Both the position numbers and the translations under genes were made by a program. Positions 6,800-12,310 of a DNA stretch of 12,310 nucleotides are shown one piece after another. Position 1 is the stretch's first letter. Each line of letters starts with the position of its first letter. The notes under the pieces were generated by a model, which saw only the letters and a list, made by a program, of their open reading frames with translations, ran no database searches and was not told the DNA's origin. The stretch comes from Frankiales bacterium (GTDB taxonomy: Bacteria > Actinomycetota > Actinomycetes > Mycobacteriales > SCTD01): contig JAOPWK010000179.1 in NCBI GenBank assembly GCA_025965735.1, forward strand, positions 1 through 12,310. The letters are read 5' to 3'.

Positions 6800-7648
6800 T
6801 CAGAGGACGGCGCCGGCCTCGGCCGGCGCGAGCGTCGTGCTCGAGCCGACGGTGCGACGCTGCCGGCCCTCGAGGTAGCTCGCCAAGGCCGAGAGCGAGG
6901 CGTTGATGGCGATGTAGATGAGCGCCACCGCGACGTACATCTGCAGCGGGTTGCCCAGGAACTGCACCAGCTGCCCGCCGGTCCGCAGCAGCTCCTCGAA
7001 GCCGATGACGAAGCCGAGCGAGGTGTCCTTGAGCAGCACCACCAGCTGACTGACCAGCGCCGGCAGCATCACGCGGACCGCTTGCGGGAGCAGGACCAGG
7101 CGCAGCGTCTGCCCGCGCGTCAGGCCCATCGCCGACGCGGCCTCGGTCTGGCCGCTCGGTATCGACAGGACGCCGGCGCGGATGATCTCGGCGATGACCG
7201 AGCCGTTGTAGAGGGTCAGCGCGATGACCAGCGCCCACAGCGCCGGCAGCTCGTCGCCGACCACCACCGGGTAGGCGAGGAACAGCGCGAAGATCAGCAG
7301 CAGCAGCGGGACGCCGCGGAAGAACTCGATGACCGCCACCGCGGGCAGCCGGATGAACCACCGGTGCGACAGCCGCCCGAACGCCAGCACGACACCGAGC
7401 AGGATCGCGAGCACGAGCGCGTACGCCGCAGCGGTCAACGTGTTCTTCAGGCCGTCCAGCAGGCGCTCGTACAGCTGCGGCTCGTTCAGGAACGGCTCGT
7501 ACAGCGCGTACTCGAGCTGCTCGTTCGCTGCCAGGCGGCGCACGACGAGAGCCAGCAGCCCCAGCAGGACCAGGCCGCCGATGATGCTGCTGGTCAGGAC
7601 GCGGCGGCGCGCGCGGGGACCGGGGACGTCGTACAGCACGACGCTCAT
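6800..7648 (-). CDS. gluD: Glutamate-type ABC transporter permease GluD
   Basis: 282 residues, a polar amino acid ABC permease of the HisMQ/GluD type, acting in the cytoplasmic membrane. A short basic N-terminus precedes a hydrophobic helix at about 20-40, a soluble loop (41-65), and further membrane helices at about 66-92, 102-125, 135-155, 190-215 and 240-262. The EAA loop that docks on the ATPase reads AEIIRAGVLSIPSGQTEAAS followed by AMGLTRGQTLRLVLLPQA. The ATG overlaps the gluC stop as ATGA (7645-7648), which means translational coupling, and miaA starts two bases past its stop. The extra first helix plus loop is the usual difference of GluD from GluC. Substrate specificity is inferred from the whole operon; other acidic or polar amino acids are possible. 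Confidence 0.93.
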   Translation of the reverse strand: MSVVLYDVPGPRARRRVLTSSIIGGLVLLGLLALVVRRLAANEQLEYALYEPFLNEPQLYERLLDGLKNTLTAAAYALVLAILLGVVLAFGRLSHRWFIRLPAVAVIEFFRGVPLLLLIFALFLAYPVVVGDELPALWALVIALTLYNGSVIAEIIRAGVLSIPSGQTEAASAMGLTRGQTLRLVLLPQAVRVMLPALVSQLVVLLKDTSLGFVIGFEELLRTGGQLVQFLGNPLQMYVAVALIYIAINASLSALASYLEGRQRRTVGSSTTLAPAEAGAVL

Positions 7649-8292
7649 CGGCCCACCCGCACGACGCGCTCGAGCTGGCCGAAGGCAGCGCTCGCCAGCA
7701 GGGCCAGCGCCAGGTAGCCGGCTGCGGCCGCCAGGATGATGGCGATCACGGCGTCGCCGTTCGCGGCGATGAGCCTGTTCATCGCCTGGATGCCCTCGAA
7801 GGTGAAGAACGCCGACGCGATCGAGGTGTTCTTCAGCAGCGCGATGAAGATGCTGGCCAGCGGCGGCACGATGTTCGCGAACGCCTGCGGCAGCACCACC
7901 AGGCGCAGCGTCTGGAAGAAGGTCATGCCGATGGAGCGGGACGCCTCGGCCTGGCCGGCCGCCACCGAGTTGATGCCGGACCGCACCGCCTCGGCGACGA
8001 AGGCCGCGGTGTAGAGCGACAGCGCCAGGACCGCGAACCGGAAGAACGGCAGCTTGACGTCCACCTCCGGCAGGCCGAAGAAGACGAGGAAGAACACCAC
8101 CGTCAGCGGGGTGTTGCGGACGAGGTGGACGTACGCCGCCCCGGCCCAGCGCAGCGGCGGGACGGGCGAGACGCGCATGGCGGCGATGAGGGTGCCCAGG
8201 AGCAGCGCCCCCACCGCCGCCAGCAGCGTCAGCGAGACCGTGGACGTGAAGCCCTCGACGAAGACGTCGAGGTTGTCGAGGACGGCGTCCAT
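7645..8292 (-). CDS. gluC: Glutamate-type ABC transporter permease GluC
   Basis: 215 residues, the smaller partner permease of the same amino acid importer. About five membrane helices are visible (roughly 12-38, 52-74, 84-102, 140-158, 182-203). The EAA loop reads AEAVRSGINSVAAGQAEASR and SIGMTFFQTLRLVVLPQA, typical of HisMQ-type permeases. HLVRNTPLTVVFF before it is also a family signature. The ATG start at 8290-8292 has only a weak GAGAA upstream and lies 33 bp past the gluB stop. The stop overlaps the gluD start by 4 bases. Its place after a binding protein and an ATPase identifies it as gluC by order and size. Confidence 0.93.
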   Translation of the reverse strand: MDAVLDNLDVFVEGFTSTVSLTLLAAVGALLLGTLIAAMRVSPVPPLRWAGAAYVHLVRNTPLTVVFFLVFFGLPEVDVKLPFFRFAVLALSLYTAAFVAEAVRSGINSVAAGQAEASRSIGMTFFQTLRLVVLPQAFANIVPPLASIFIALLKNTSIASAFFTFEGIQAMNRLIAANGDAVIAIILAAAAGYLALALLASAAFGQLERVVRVGR

Positions 8293-8325
8293 GTTCTCGC
8301 GTCGAGCCGGTCGGTCAGCCTGCTG

Positions 8326-9213
8326 CTACTTGTCGCAGCCGCGCGGGGACGGGAGCTCGGGCGTGGTCTCGATGACCGTGCCGGCCGTCTTCTCGAAGGC
8401 GTCGGCGTAGCCGCCGTCCTCGGCCGCCTCGGCGAGCGTCTCGTTGATGAAGTCGCAGAAGTCCTCCTGGCCCTCGGGGATGCCGATGCCGTAGGGCTCC
8501 TCGGTGAAGGGCTTGCCGATCAGCTCGAAGTCCTCCGGCGCCTCGCTGACGTAGCCGGACAGGATGACGTTGTCGGTCGTCACGGCGTCGACCTGGCCGT
8601 TGCTCAGCGCGTCGCGGCACTTGGAGTAGGCGTCGACCAGCACGAGCTCGGCCGTCGTCAGGCCGTACTTGGTCTGAACGGTCTCGGCCGGCGTCGAACC
8701 GCTCACCGAGCAGGTCTTCTTGCCCTTGAGCGCCTCCGGGCCGGTGATGCCCTTCGGGTTGCCCTTGGCGACGAGGATGTCCTGACCGGCCTGGAAGTAC
8801 GGGCCGGCGAAGTCGACGACCATGTCGCGCTTGTCGTTGATCGTGTACGTGGCGACGACCATGTCGACGCGGTTCTGCTGGAGGAACGGCTCGCGGTTGG
8901 CCGACACGGCCTCGACGAACTCGATGTTGTCCTCGGAGATGCCGAGCTTGGCGGCGATGAGCTTGGCGATCTCGACGTCGAAGCCCTCCGGCTCGCCGGA
9001 CAGGCCCTTGAGGCCGAACAGCGGCTGGTCGAACTTCGTGCCGACGCGCAGCTTGCCCGCGTCGGCGAGCGCCTTCATGCGCGAGCCCTCCGCGAAGTCC
9101 GTCTTCTCGACGGGCGCCGCGGTGTCCGGCTCGTCGCCGTCCCCGCCGCACGCGGTCATCGTCAGGGAGAGGGCCGCCGCGAGGGCGAGGGAGCTGTAGC
9201 GCAGGGATCGCAT
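8326..9213 (-). CDS. gluB: Glutamate-binding lipoprotein GluB (ABC transporter)
   Basis: 295 residues, the extracellular solute-binding protein that delivers ligand to GluCD. The signal peptide MRSLRYSSLALAAALSL ends in a lipobox MTAC with Cys22, so it is lipid-anchored on the outer face of the membrane. The SBP family 3 fold is clear: GKLRVGTKFDQPLFG, GFDVEIAKLIAAKLG, NRVDMVVATYTINDKRD with the ligand-contacting Arg129 region, and VDFAGPYF (133-140). Four more cysteines (168, 199, 253, 293) suggest two disulfides. Start: ATG with AAGGA upstream (9219-9223), spacing 5. The sequence is close to GluB of Corynebacterium glutamicum as I remember it, so glutamate is likely; aspartate or glutamine cannot be excluded. 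Confidence 0.94.
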   Translation of the reverse strand: MRSLRYSSLALAAALSLTMTACGGDGDEPDTAAPVEKTDFAEGSRMKALADAGKLRVGTKFDQPLFGLKGLSGEPEGFDVEIAKLIAAKLGISEDNIEFVEAVSANREPFLQQNRVDMVVATYTINDKRDMVVDFAGPYFQAGQDILVAKGNPKGITGPEALKGKKTCSVSGSTPAETVQTKYGLTTAELVLVDAYSKCRDALSNGQVDAVTTDNVILSGYVSEAPEDFELIGKPFTEEPYGIGIPEGQEDFCDFINETLAEAAEDGGYADAFEKTAGTVIETTPELPSPRGCDK

Positions 9214-9218
9214 GGGAG

Positions 9219-9223
9219 TCCTT
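9219..9223 (-). promoter_or_regulatory. Ribosome binding site of gluB
   Basis: AAGGA on the minus strand, 5 bases before the gluB ATG. It lies in the 25-bp gap behind gluA and supports the chosen gluB start. Confidence 0.6.
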
Positions 9224-9238
9224 CTCTGGTCGGTCGTC

Positions 9239-9979
9239 TTAGTGGGACAGGATCTTGGACAGGAAGTCCTTGGCGCGGTCGGACTCCGGCGCGGAGAAGA
9301 AGGCCTCCGGGGTGCCCTGCTCGACGATCTGGCCGTGGTCCATGAAGACCACCCGGTCGGCGGCGCGGCGGGCGAAGCCCATCTCGTGCGTCACGACGAT
9401 CATCGTCATGCCGGTCTTGGCCAGCGACGTCATGACGTCCAGGACCTCGTTGATCATCTCGGGGTCGAGCGCCGACGTCGGCTCGTCGAACAGCATGACC
9501 ATCGGGTCCATGGCCAGCGCTCGGGCGATGGCCACCCGCTGCTGCTGGCCACCGGAGAGCTGCGCGGGGTACTTGTCGGCCTGGCTGGCGATGCCGACCC
9601 GCTCCAGGAGCTCGCGTCCGCGCGTCTCGGCGGCGCCCTTCTTGACGCCCTTCACCTTCACCGGACCGAGGGTGACGTTCTGGAGCACCGTCTTGTGCGC
9701 GAACAGGTTGAAGGACTGGAAGACCATGCCGACCTTCGAGCGCAGCTCGGCGAGCTGCTTGCCCTCTGCCGGGATCGGGACGCCGTCGATGGTGATGGTG
9801 CCGGTGTCGATGGTCTCGAGCCGGTTGATGGTCCGGCAGAGCGTGGACTTGCCCGACCCCGACGGGCCGATGACCACGACGACCTCGCCCCGCGCGACCG
9901 ACAGGTCGATGTCCTTGAGGACGTGCAGCGCGCCGAAGTGCTTGTTGACGCCCGAGAGGACGACGAGCGGTTCCGACAC
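9239..9979 (-). CDS. gluA: Glutamate-type ABC transporter ATP-binding protein GluA
   Basis: 246 residues, the cytosolic ATPase that drives the importer. All ABC motifs are intact: Walker A GPSGSGKST (38-46, Lys44), Q-loop Gln88 in FQSFNLF, signature LSGGQ (141-145), Walker B VMLFDE (161-166) with Glu166, D-loop SALD and the switch His198 in VTHE. The sequence belongs to the polar amino acid subfamily (GlnQ/HisP/GluA). The GTG start (9977-9979) has AGGAG 6 bases upstream (9986-9990). An ATG four bases further upstream is in another frame and is not the start. It is the first gene of the run of nine minus-strand genes, and its promoter must lie in the 172-bp region shared with dodecin. Confidence 0.95.
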   Translation of the reverse strand: MSEPLVVLSGVNKHFGALHVLKDIDLSVARGEVVVVIGPSGSGKSTLCRTINRLETIDTGTITIDGVPIPAEGKQLAELRSKVGMVFQSFNLFAHKTVLQNVTLGPVKVKGVKKGAAETRGRELLERVGIASQADKYPAQLSGGQQQRVAIARALAMDPMVMLFDEPTSALDPEMINEVLDVMTSLAKTGMTMIVVTHEMGFARRAADRVVFMDHGQIVEQGTPEAFFSAPESDRAKDFLSKILSH

Positions 9980-9985
9980 TCATCG

Positions 9986-9990
9986 CTCCT
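9986..9990 (-). promoter_or_regulatory. Ribosome binding site of gluA
   Basis: AGGAG on the minus strand, 6 bases before the GTG of gluA. It decides between that GTG and the out-of-frame ATG at 9981-9983. Confidence 0.65.
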
Positions 9991-10016
9991 GACCGGTGGG
10001 GGACGTGCCGGTGCGG

Positions 10017-10022
10017 ACCCTA
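10017..10022 (-). promoter_or_regulatory. Possible -10 element of the gluA operon
   Basis: TAGGGT on the minus strand fits the actinobacterial TAnnnT -10 pattern and lies 37 bp before the gluA start, within an otherwise extremely GC-rich stretch. No matching -35 hexamer is visible at 16-18 bp, so the call is weak. Confidence 0.25.
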
Positions 10023-10035
10023 TCCCCGCCGTCGC

Positions 10036-10052
10036 CGCCTGCGGCGCAGGCG
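10036..10052. repeat. Hairpin CGCCTGC-GGC-GCAGGCG in divergent promoter region
   Basis: A perfect 7-bp inverted repeat with a 3-base loop, just upstream of the candidate gluA -10. It may be an operator or only GC-rich background. It is not placed as a terminator for any gene. Confidence 0.4.
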
Positions 10053-10093
10053 AGCAGGTCCCGGCTTCTGATCGTGATCCGACCGTTGCACCG

Positions 10094-10105
10094 CGTGCGC
10101 GCACG
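10094..10105. promoter_or_regulatory. Palindrome CGTGCGCGCACG, first of two related sites
   Basis: A perfect 12-bp dyad whose central ten bases, GTGCGCGCAC, recur exactly 28 bp further on. It lies just after a TTGCAC (10086-10091) that could be a dodecin -35. It is a candidate operator in the gluA-dodecin divergent region; no known regulator is recognised. Confidence 0.4.
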
Positions 10106-10119
10106 GGCGCGGAGGTGGC

Positions 10120-10135
10120 ATGGTGCGCGCACCAT
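10120..10135. promoter_or_regulatory. Palindrome ATGGTGCGCGCACCAT before dodecin
   Basis: A perfect 16-bp dyad that ends 6 bases before the dodecin ribosome binding site and shares the core GTGCGCGCAC with the site at 10094-10105. Its position fits an operator near the transcript start, or a hairpin in the 5' leader. No regulator is recognised. Confidence 0.45.
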
Positions 10136-10141
10136 CTACCT

Positions 10142-10146
10142 GGAGG
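10142..10146 (+). promoter_or_regulatory. Ribosome binding site of dodecin
   Basis: GGAGG with 5 bases to the GTG at 10152. It selects this start over the longer open frame that extends upstream to 9996. Confidence 0.7.
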
Positions 10147-10151
10147 TCCGT

Positions 10152-10361
10152 GTGAGCGACCACGTCTACCGCATCACCGAGGTCGTCGGCTCGTCGTCCG
10201 AGTCCGTGCAGGGCGCGATCGACGCCGGCATCGCGCGGGTGTCGCGCACCGTGCGCAACGTCGAGTGGTTCGAGGCCACCCAGATCCGCGGCAGCGTCAA
10301 GGACGGCGCCATCGAGGCCTACCAGGTCGTGCTGAAGGTCGGCTTCCGCCTGGAGGGCTAG
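10152..10361 (+). CDS. Dodecin (flavin-binding storage protein)
   Basis: 69 residues, the normal size for dodecins, which assemble as hollow dodecamers that bind and protect flavins such as riboflavin, FMN or FAD in the cytosol. The protein reads MSDHVYRITEVVGSSSESVQ, then a helix GAIDAGIARVSRTVRN, Trp39 in VEWFEATQIRG (the Trp that stacks on the flavin ring) and a final strand YQVVLKVGFRLEG. The beta-alpha-beta-beta order and these motifs are characteristic. The GTG start is supported by GGAGG. It is the only plus-strand gene here, diverging from gluA and converging on sdhB; its TAG stop shares a CTAG with the sdhB stop. Being next to an FAD enzyme gene (sdhA) is suggestive of flavin supply, but the genes are on opposite strands. 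Confidence 0.95.
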   Translation: MSDHVYRITEVVGSSSESVQGAIDAGIARVSRTVRNVEWFEATQIRGSVKDGAIEAYQVVLKVGFRLEG

Positions 10362-11110
10362 CGCCCCCGCCGCTTGATGGTGCTGCCCAGCCAGGTCAGC
10401 GGCGTGTACTTGCGGTCGACGACGCGCTCCTTCATCGGGATGAGCGCGTTGTCGGTGATCTTGATGCCCTCGGGACACACCTCCGAGCAGCACTTGGTGA
10501 TGTTGCACATCCCGAGGCCGAAGTGGTCCTGCGCGACGCGTCGCCGGTCGACGCTGTCGAGCGGGTGCATGTCGAGCTCGGCGATGCGCATGAGGAAGCG
10601 CGGCCCGGCGAAGGCCGGCTTGTTCTCCTCGTGGTCGCGCACCACGTGGCAGGTGTCCTGGCAGAGGAAGCACTCGATGCACTTGCGGAACTCCTGGCTC
10701 CGCTCGACGTCGACCTGCTGCATCCGGTGGTTGCCGTCGGCGTCGCGCTCGCGCGGTGTGAACGGCGGGATCTGCTGCGCCTTCTCGTAGTTGAACCAGA
10801 CGTCGGTGACCAGGTCGCGGATGACCGGGAACGCCCGCAGCGGCGTCACCGTGACGACCTCGTCCTCGGCGAAGGTCCCCATGCGCGTCAGGCAGAGCAG
10901 CCGCGGGCGGCCGTTGATCTCGGCGCTGCACGAGCCGCACTTGCCGGCCTTGCAGTTCCACCGCACGGCCAGGTCCGGCGCCTGCGTGGCCTGCAGCCGG
11001 TGGATGATGTCGAGGACGACCTCGCCCTCGTTCACGTCGACGGTGAAGTCCTTCAGCTCACCGCCGGCCTGGTCGCCGCGCCAGACCCTGAGCTTCGCCG
11101 AGTACGTCAT
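10358..11110 (-). CDS. sdhB: Succinate dehydrogenase iron-sulfur subunit SdhB (Sdh1-type)
   Basis: 250 residues. SdhB passes electrons from the FAD in SdhA through three iron-sulfur clusters to quinone at the membrane. The [2Fe-2S] ligands are Cys53, Cys58, Cys61 and Cys73 in WNCKAGKCGSCS and LLCLT. Cys144, 147, 150 and 212 fit the [4Fe-4S] cluster and Cys154, 202 and 208 the [3Fe-4S] cluster, in KCIECFLCQDTC and CNITKCCSEVCPEG. All ligands are present. The sequence closely resembles mycobacterial Sdh1 SdhB (Rv0247c) as I remember it (MTYSA start, ITDNALIPMKERV). The ATG at 11108-11110 is used; a longer open frame reaching 11248 would run into sdhA. It follows sdhA after 52 bp, with a GGGG-containing weak ribosome binding site. 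Its stop overlaps the dodecin stop by 4 bp on the opposite strand. Confidence 0.97.
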   Translation of the reverse strand: MTYSAKLRVWRGDQAGGELKDFTVDVNEGEVVLDIIHRLQATQAPDLAVRWNCKAGKCGSCSAEINGRPRLLCLTRMGTFAEDEVVTVTPLRAFPVIRDLVTDVWFNYEKAQQIPPFTPRERDADGNHRMQQVDVERSQEFRKCIECFLCQDTCHVVRDHEENKPAFAGPRFLMRIAELDMHPLDSVDRRRVAQDHFGLGMCNITKCCSEVCPEGIKITDNALIPMKERVVDRKYTPLTWLGSTIKRRGR

Positions 11111-11162
11111 GCCGGGGCCCCCGCGGCAACGTGAGCGCAGCAGGCGTGGTCGTGGGGTGGGT

Positions 11163-12310
11163 TCATGCCGGTGTCTGCTCCTCGAAGATCTGGGCCAGGT
11201 CGTCGGGCATCTCGGGGAGCGGCTTGCGCGACACCGCGATGTCCTCACCGTCGGCGGTGCAGATGAGGTTGAGCTTTGCCCAGTCGTCGCGCGGGCCGGG
11301 GAAGTCGTCGCGGGTGTGGCCGCCGCGGCTCTCCTCCCGCTCGAGCGCCGCCTTGGCGATGCACTCGCTGACGCGCAGCATGTGCGGCAGGTCCAGGGCC
11401 AGGTGCCAGCCGGGGTTGTACTGCCGGTGCCCCTCCACGGTGAGCGCCTTGGCGCGCACCTTCAGCTCCTCGATGCGCGCGAGCGCCTGGGTGATCTCGT
11501 CGGCGGTGCGGATGATGCCGACCAGGTCGTTCATCGCCTGCTGCAGCTCCTGGTGGATCGTGTACGGGTTCTCACCGCCGTCCCGCTCGAACGGCGCGAG
11601 CGCCGCCTTTGCCGCCGCGGTGATGCGCTCCTCGGACAGCTTGCCGGCGTTCATCTTCTTGCTGCGGGCCGCCGCGGCCGTGCCTGCGCGGCGGCCGAAC
11701 ACCAGCAGGTCGCTGAGCGAGTTCCCGCCCAGGCGGTTGCTGCCGTGCATGCCGCCGGCCACCTCGCCCGCGGCGTAGAGGCCCGGCACGACCGACGACG
11801 CCGTCTCCGGGTCGACCTCCACGCCGCCCATGACGTAGTGGCAGGTCGGCCCGACCTCCATGGCCTCCGCGGTGATGTCGACCTCGGCCAGCTCCTTGAA
11901 CTGGTGGTACATCGAGGGCAGCCGCTTCTTGATGTAGTCGGCCGGGTGCCGGCTCGCGATGTCCAGGAACACCCCGCCGTGCGGCGACCCGCGGCCGGCC
12001 TTGACCTCGCTGTTGATGGCGCGGGCGACCTCGTCGCGCGGCAGCAGCTCAGGGGGCCGGCGGTTGTTCTTCTTGTCGGTGTACCAGCGGTCCGCCTCCT
12101 CCTCGGTCTCCGCCGTCTCCTTGCGGAAGTAGTCCGGGATGTAGTCGAACATGAAGCGGTTCCCGTTGGAGTTCTTGAGGATCCCGCCGTCGCCGCGCAC
12201 CGACTCCGTCACGAGGATCCCGCGCACCGACGGCGGCCAGACCATCCCCGTCGGGTGGAACTGCACGAACTCCATGTTCACGAGCGTTGCGCCGGCCTGG
12301 AGGGCCAGCG
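11163..12310 (-). CDS. sdhA: Succinate dehydrogenase flavoprotein SdhA, 5' part outside window
   Basis: The C-terminal about 382 residues of the FAD-bearing catalytic subunit; the frame is open to the right edge, so the N-terminal FAD-binding region with the covalent-flavin His is not visible. SdhA oxidises succinate to fumarate in the citric acid cycle and hands electrons to SdhB. Active-site segments are present: QFHPTG, TESVRGDGG, CHYVMGGVEV with the substrate-binding His, HGSNRLGGNSLSDLLVFGRRAG with the catalytic Arg, and ESRGGHTRDDFP near the end. The form is the actinobacterial Sdh1 type (resembling Rv0248c), in which the flavoprotein is about 640 residues. Internal GTG or ATG codons near 12281 are not starts, because LALQAGATLV upstream is conserved coding sequence. 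A membrane anchor gene is expected further right but not seen. Confidence 0.96.
   Translation of the reverse strand, partial: LALQAGATLVNMEFVQFHPTGMVWPPSVRGILVTESVRGDGGILKNSNGNRFMFDYIPDYFRKETAETEEEADRWYTDKKNNRRPPELLPRDEVARAINSEVKAGRGSPHGGVFLDIASRHPADYIKKRLPSMYHQFKELAEVDITAEAMEVGPTCHYVMGGVEVDPETASSVVPGLYAAGEVAGGMHGSNRLGGNSLSDLLVFGRRAGTAAAARSKKMNAGKLSEERITAAAKAALAPFERDGGENPYTIHQELQQAMNDLVGIIRTADEITQALARIEELKVRAKALTVEGHRQYNPGWHLALDLPHMLRVSECIAKAALEREESRGGHTRDDFPGPRDDWAKLNLICTADGEDIAVSRKPLPEMPDDLAQIFEEQTPA

Noticed and set aside
5919..7361. Extended 480-codon version of miaA
   Set aside because: The extra N-terminus lies inside gluD in another frame; MiaA homology begins only at the GTG at 6797.
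10086..10124. Full sigma-70-type promoter for dodecin starting from TTGCAC
   Set aside because: TTGCAC could be a -35, but no TAnnnT-like hexamer is found 16-19 bp downstream, so only the palindromes are reported.
9996..10151. N-terminal extension of dodecin
   Set aside because: Dodecins have no such extension, the translated sequence is Arg/Pro-rich, and GGAGG lies before the GTG at 10152.
11111..11122. GGGGCCCC palindrome just before sdhB as a riboswitch or attenuator
   Set aside because: An 8-bp GC dyad is expected by chance at this base composition, and no larger structure surrounds it.
9212..11134. Plus-strand open frame spanning gluA, the divergent region and sdhB
   Set aside because: It runs through two strongly supported minus-strand genes and the dodecin gene in another frame; no domain or ribosome binding site is visible.

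Overview
This is an ordinary chromosomal stretch of a high-GC actinomycete. The evidence is the very GC-rich third codon positions, frequent GTG starts, the actinobacterial DapF and MiaA sequences, the GluABCD-type glutamate transporter and the Sdh1-type succinate dehydrogenase that resembles the mycobacterial enzyme. I cannot name the genus. No tRNA, rRNA, CRISPR array, insertion sequence or phage gene is visible, and coding density is close to complete: no gap exceeds 175 bp.

Layout, left to right. Positions 1-361 (minus) hold the N-terminal part of a small lipoprotein that runs off the left edge. Positions 412-1863 (minus) encode a secreted alpha/beta hydrolase. A 94-bp gap then carries a strong inverted repeat at 1891-1924. 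From 1958 to 9979 nine minus-strand genes follow each other with gaps of at most about 45 bp or with overlaps. In transcription order they are gluA (ATPase), gluB (binding lipoprotein), gluC and gluD (permeases), miaA (tRNA isopentenyltransferase), an EAL-domain gene, dapF (diaminopimelate epimerase), a SCO6745-type gene and hflX (ribosome-associated GTPase). They look like one long transcription unit ending at the 1891-1924 hairpin. Positions 9980-10151 form the divergent promoter region, with several palindromes. Dodecin (10152-10361, plus strand) converges on sdhB (10358-11110, minus), and the two genes share a CTAG at their stop codons. sdhA (11163 to beyond 12310, minus) lies upstream of sdhB and runs off the right edge.

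How the genes work together. GluABCD imports an acidic amino acid, probably glutamate. MiaA modifies A37 of tRNAs and HflX rescues or splits ribosomes, so both serve translation. DapF makes meso-diaminopimelate for peptidoglycan and lysine. SdhA and SdhB are the catalytic half of a respiratory complex II, and dodecin is a small flavin-binding storage protein. The less expected members are the EAL-domain gene between miaA and dapF, which has changes at two normally conserved active-site positions, and the SCO6745-type gene that overlaps the dapF end.

I found no convincing undescribed system. The most useful leads are the EAL gene and its in-frame junction with dapF, the twin GTGCGCGCAC palindromes in front of dodecin, and the palindrome between hflX and the hydrolase.
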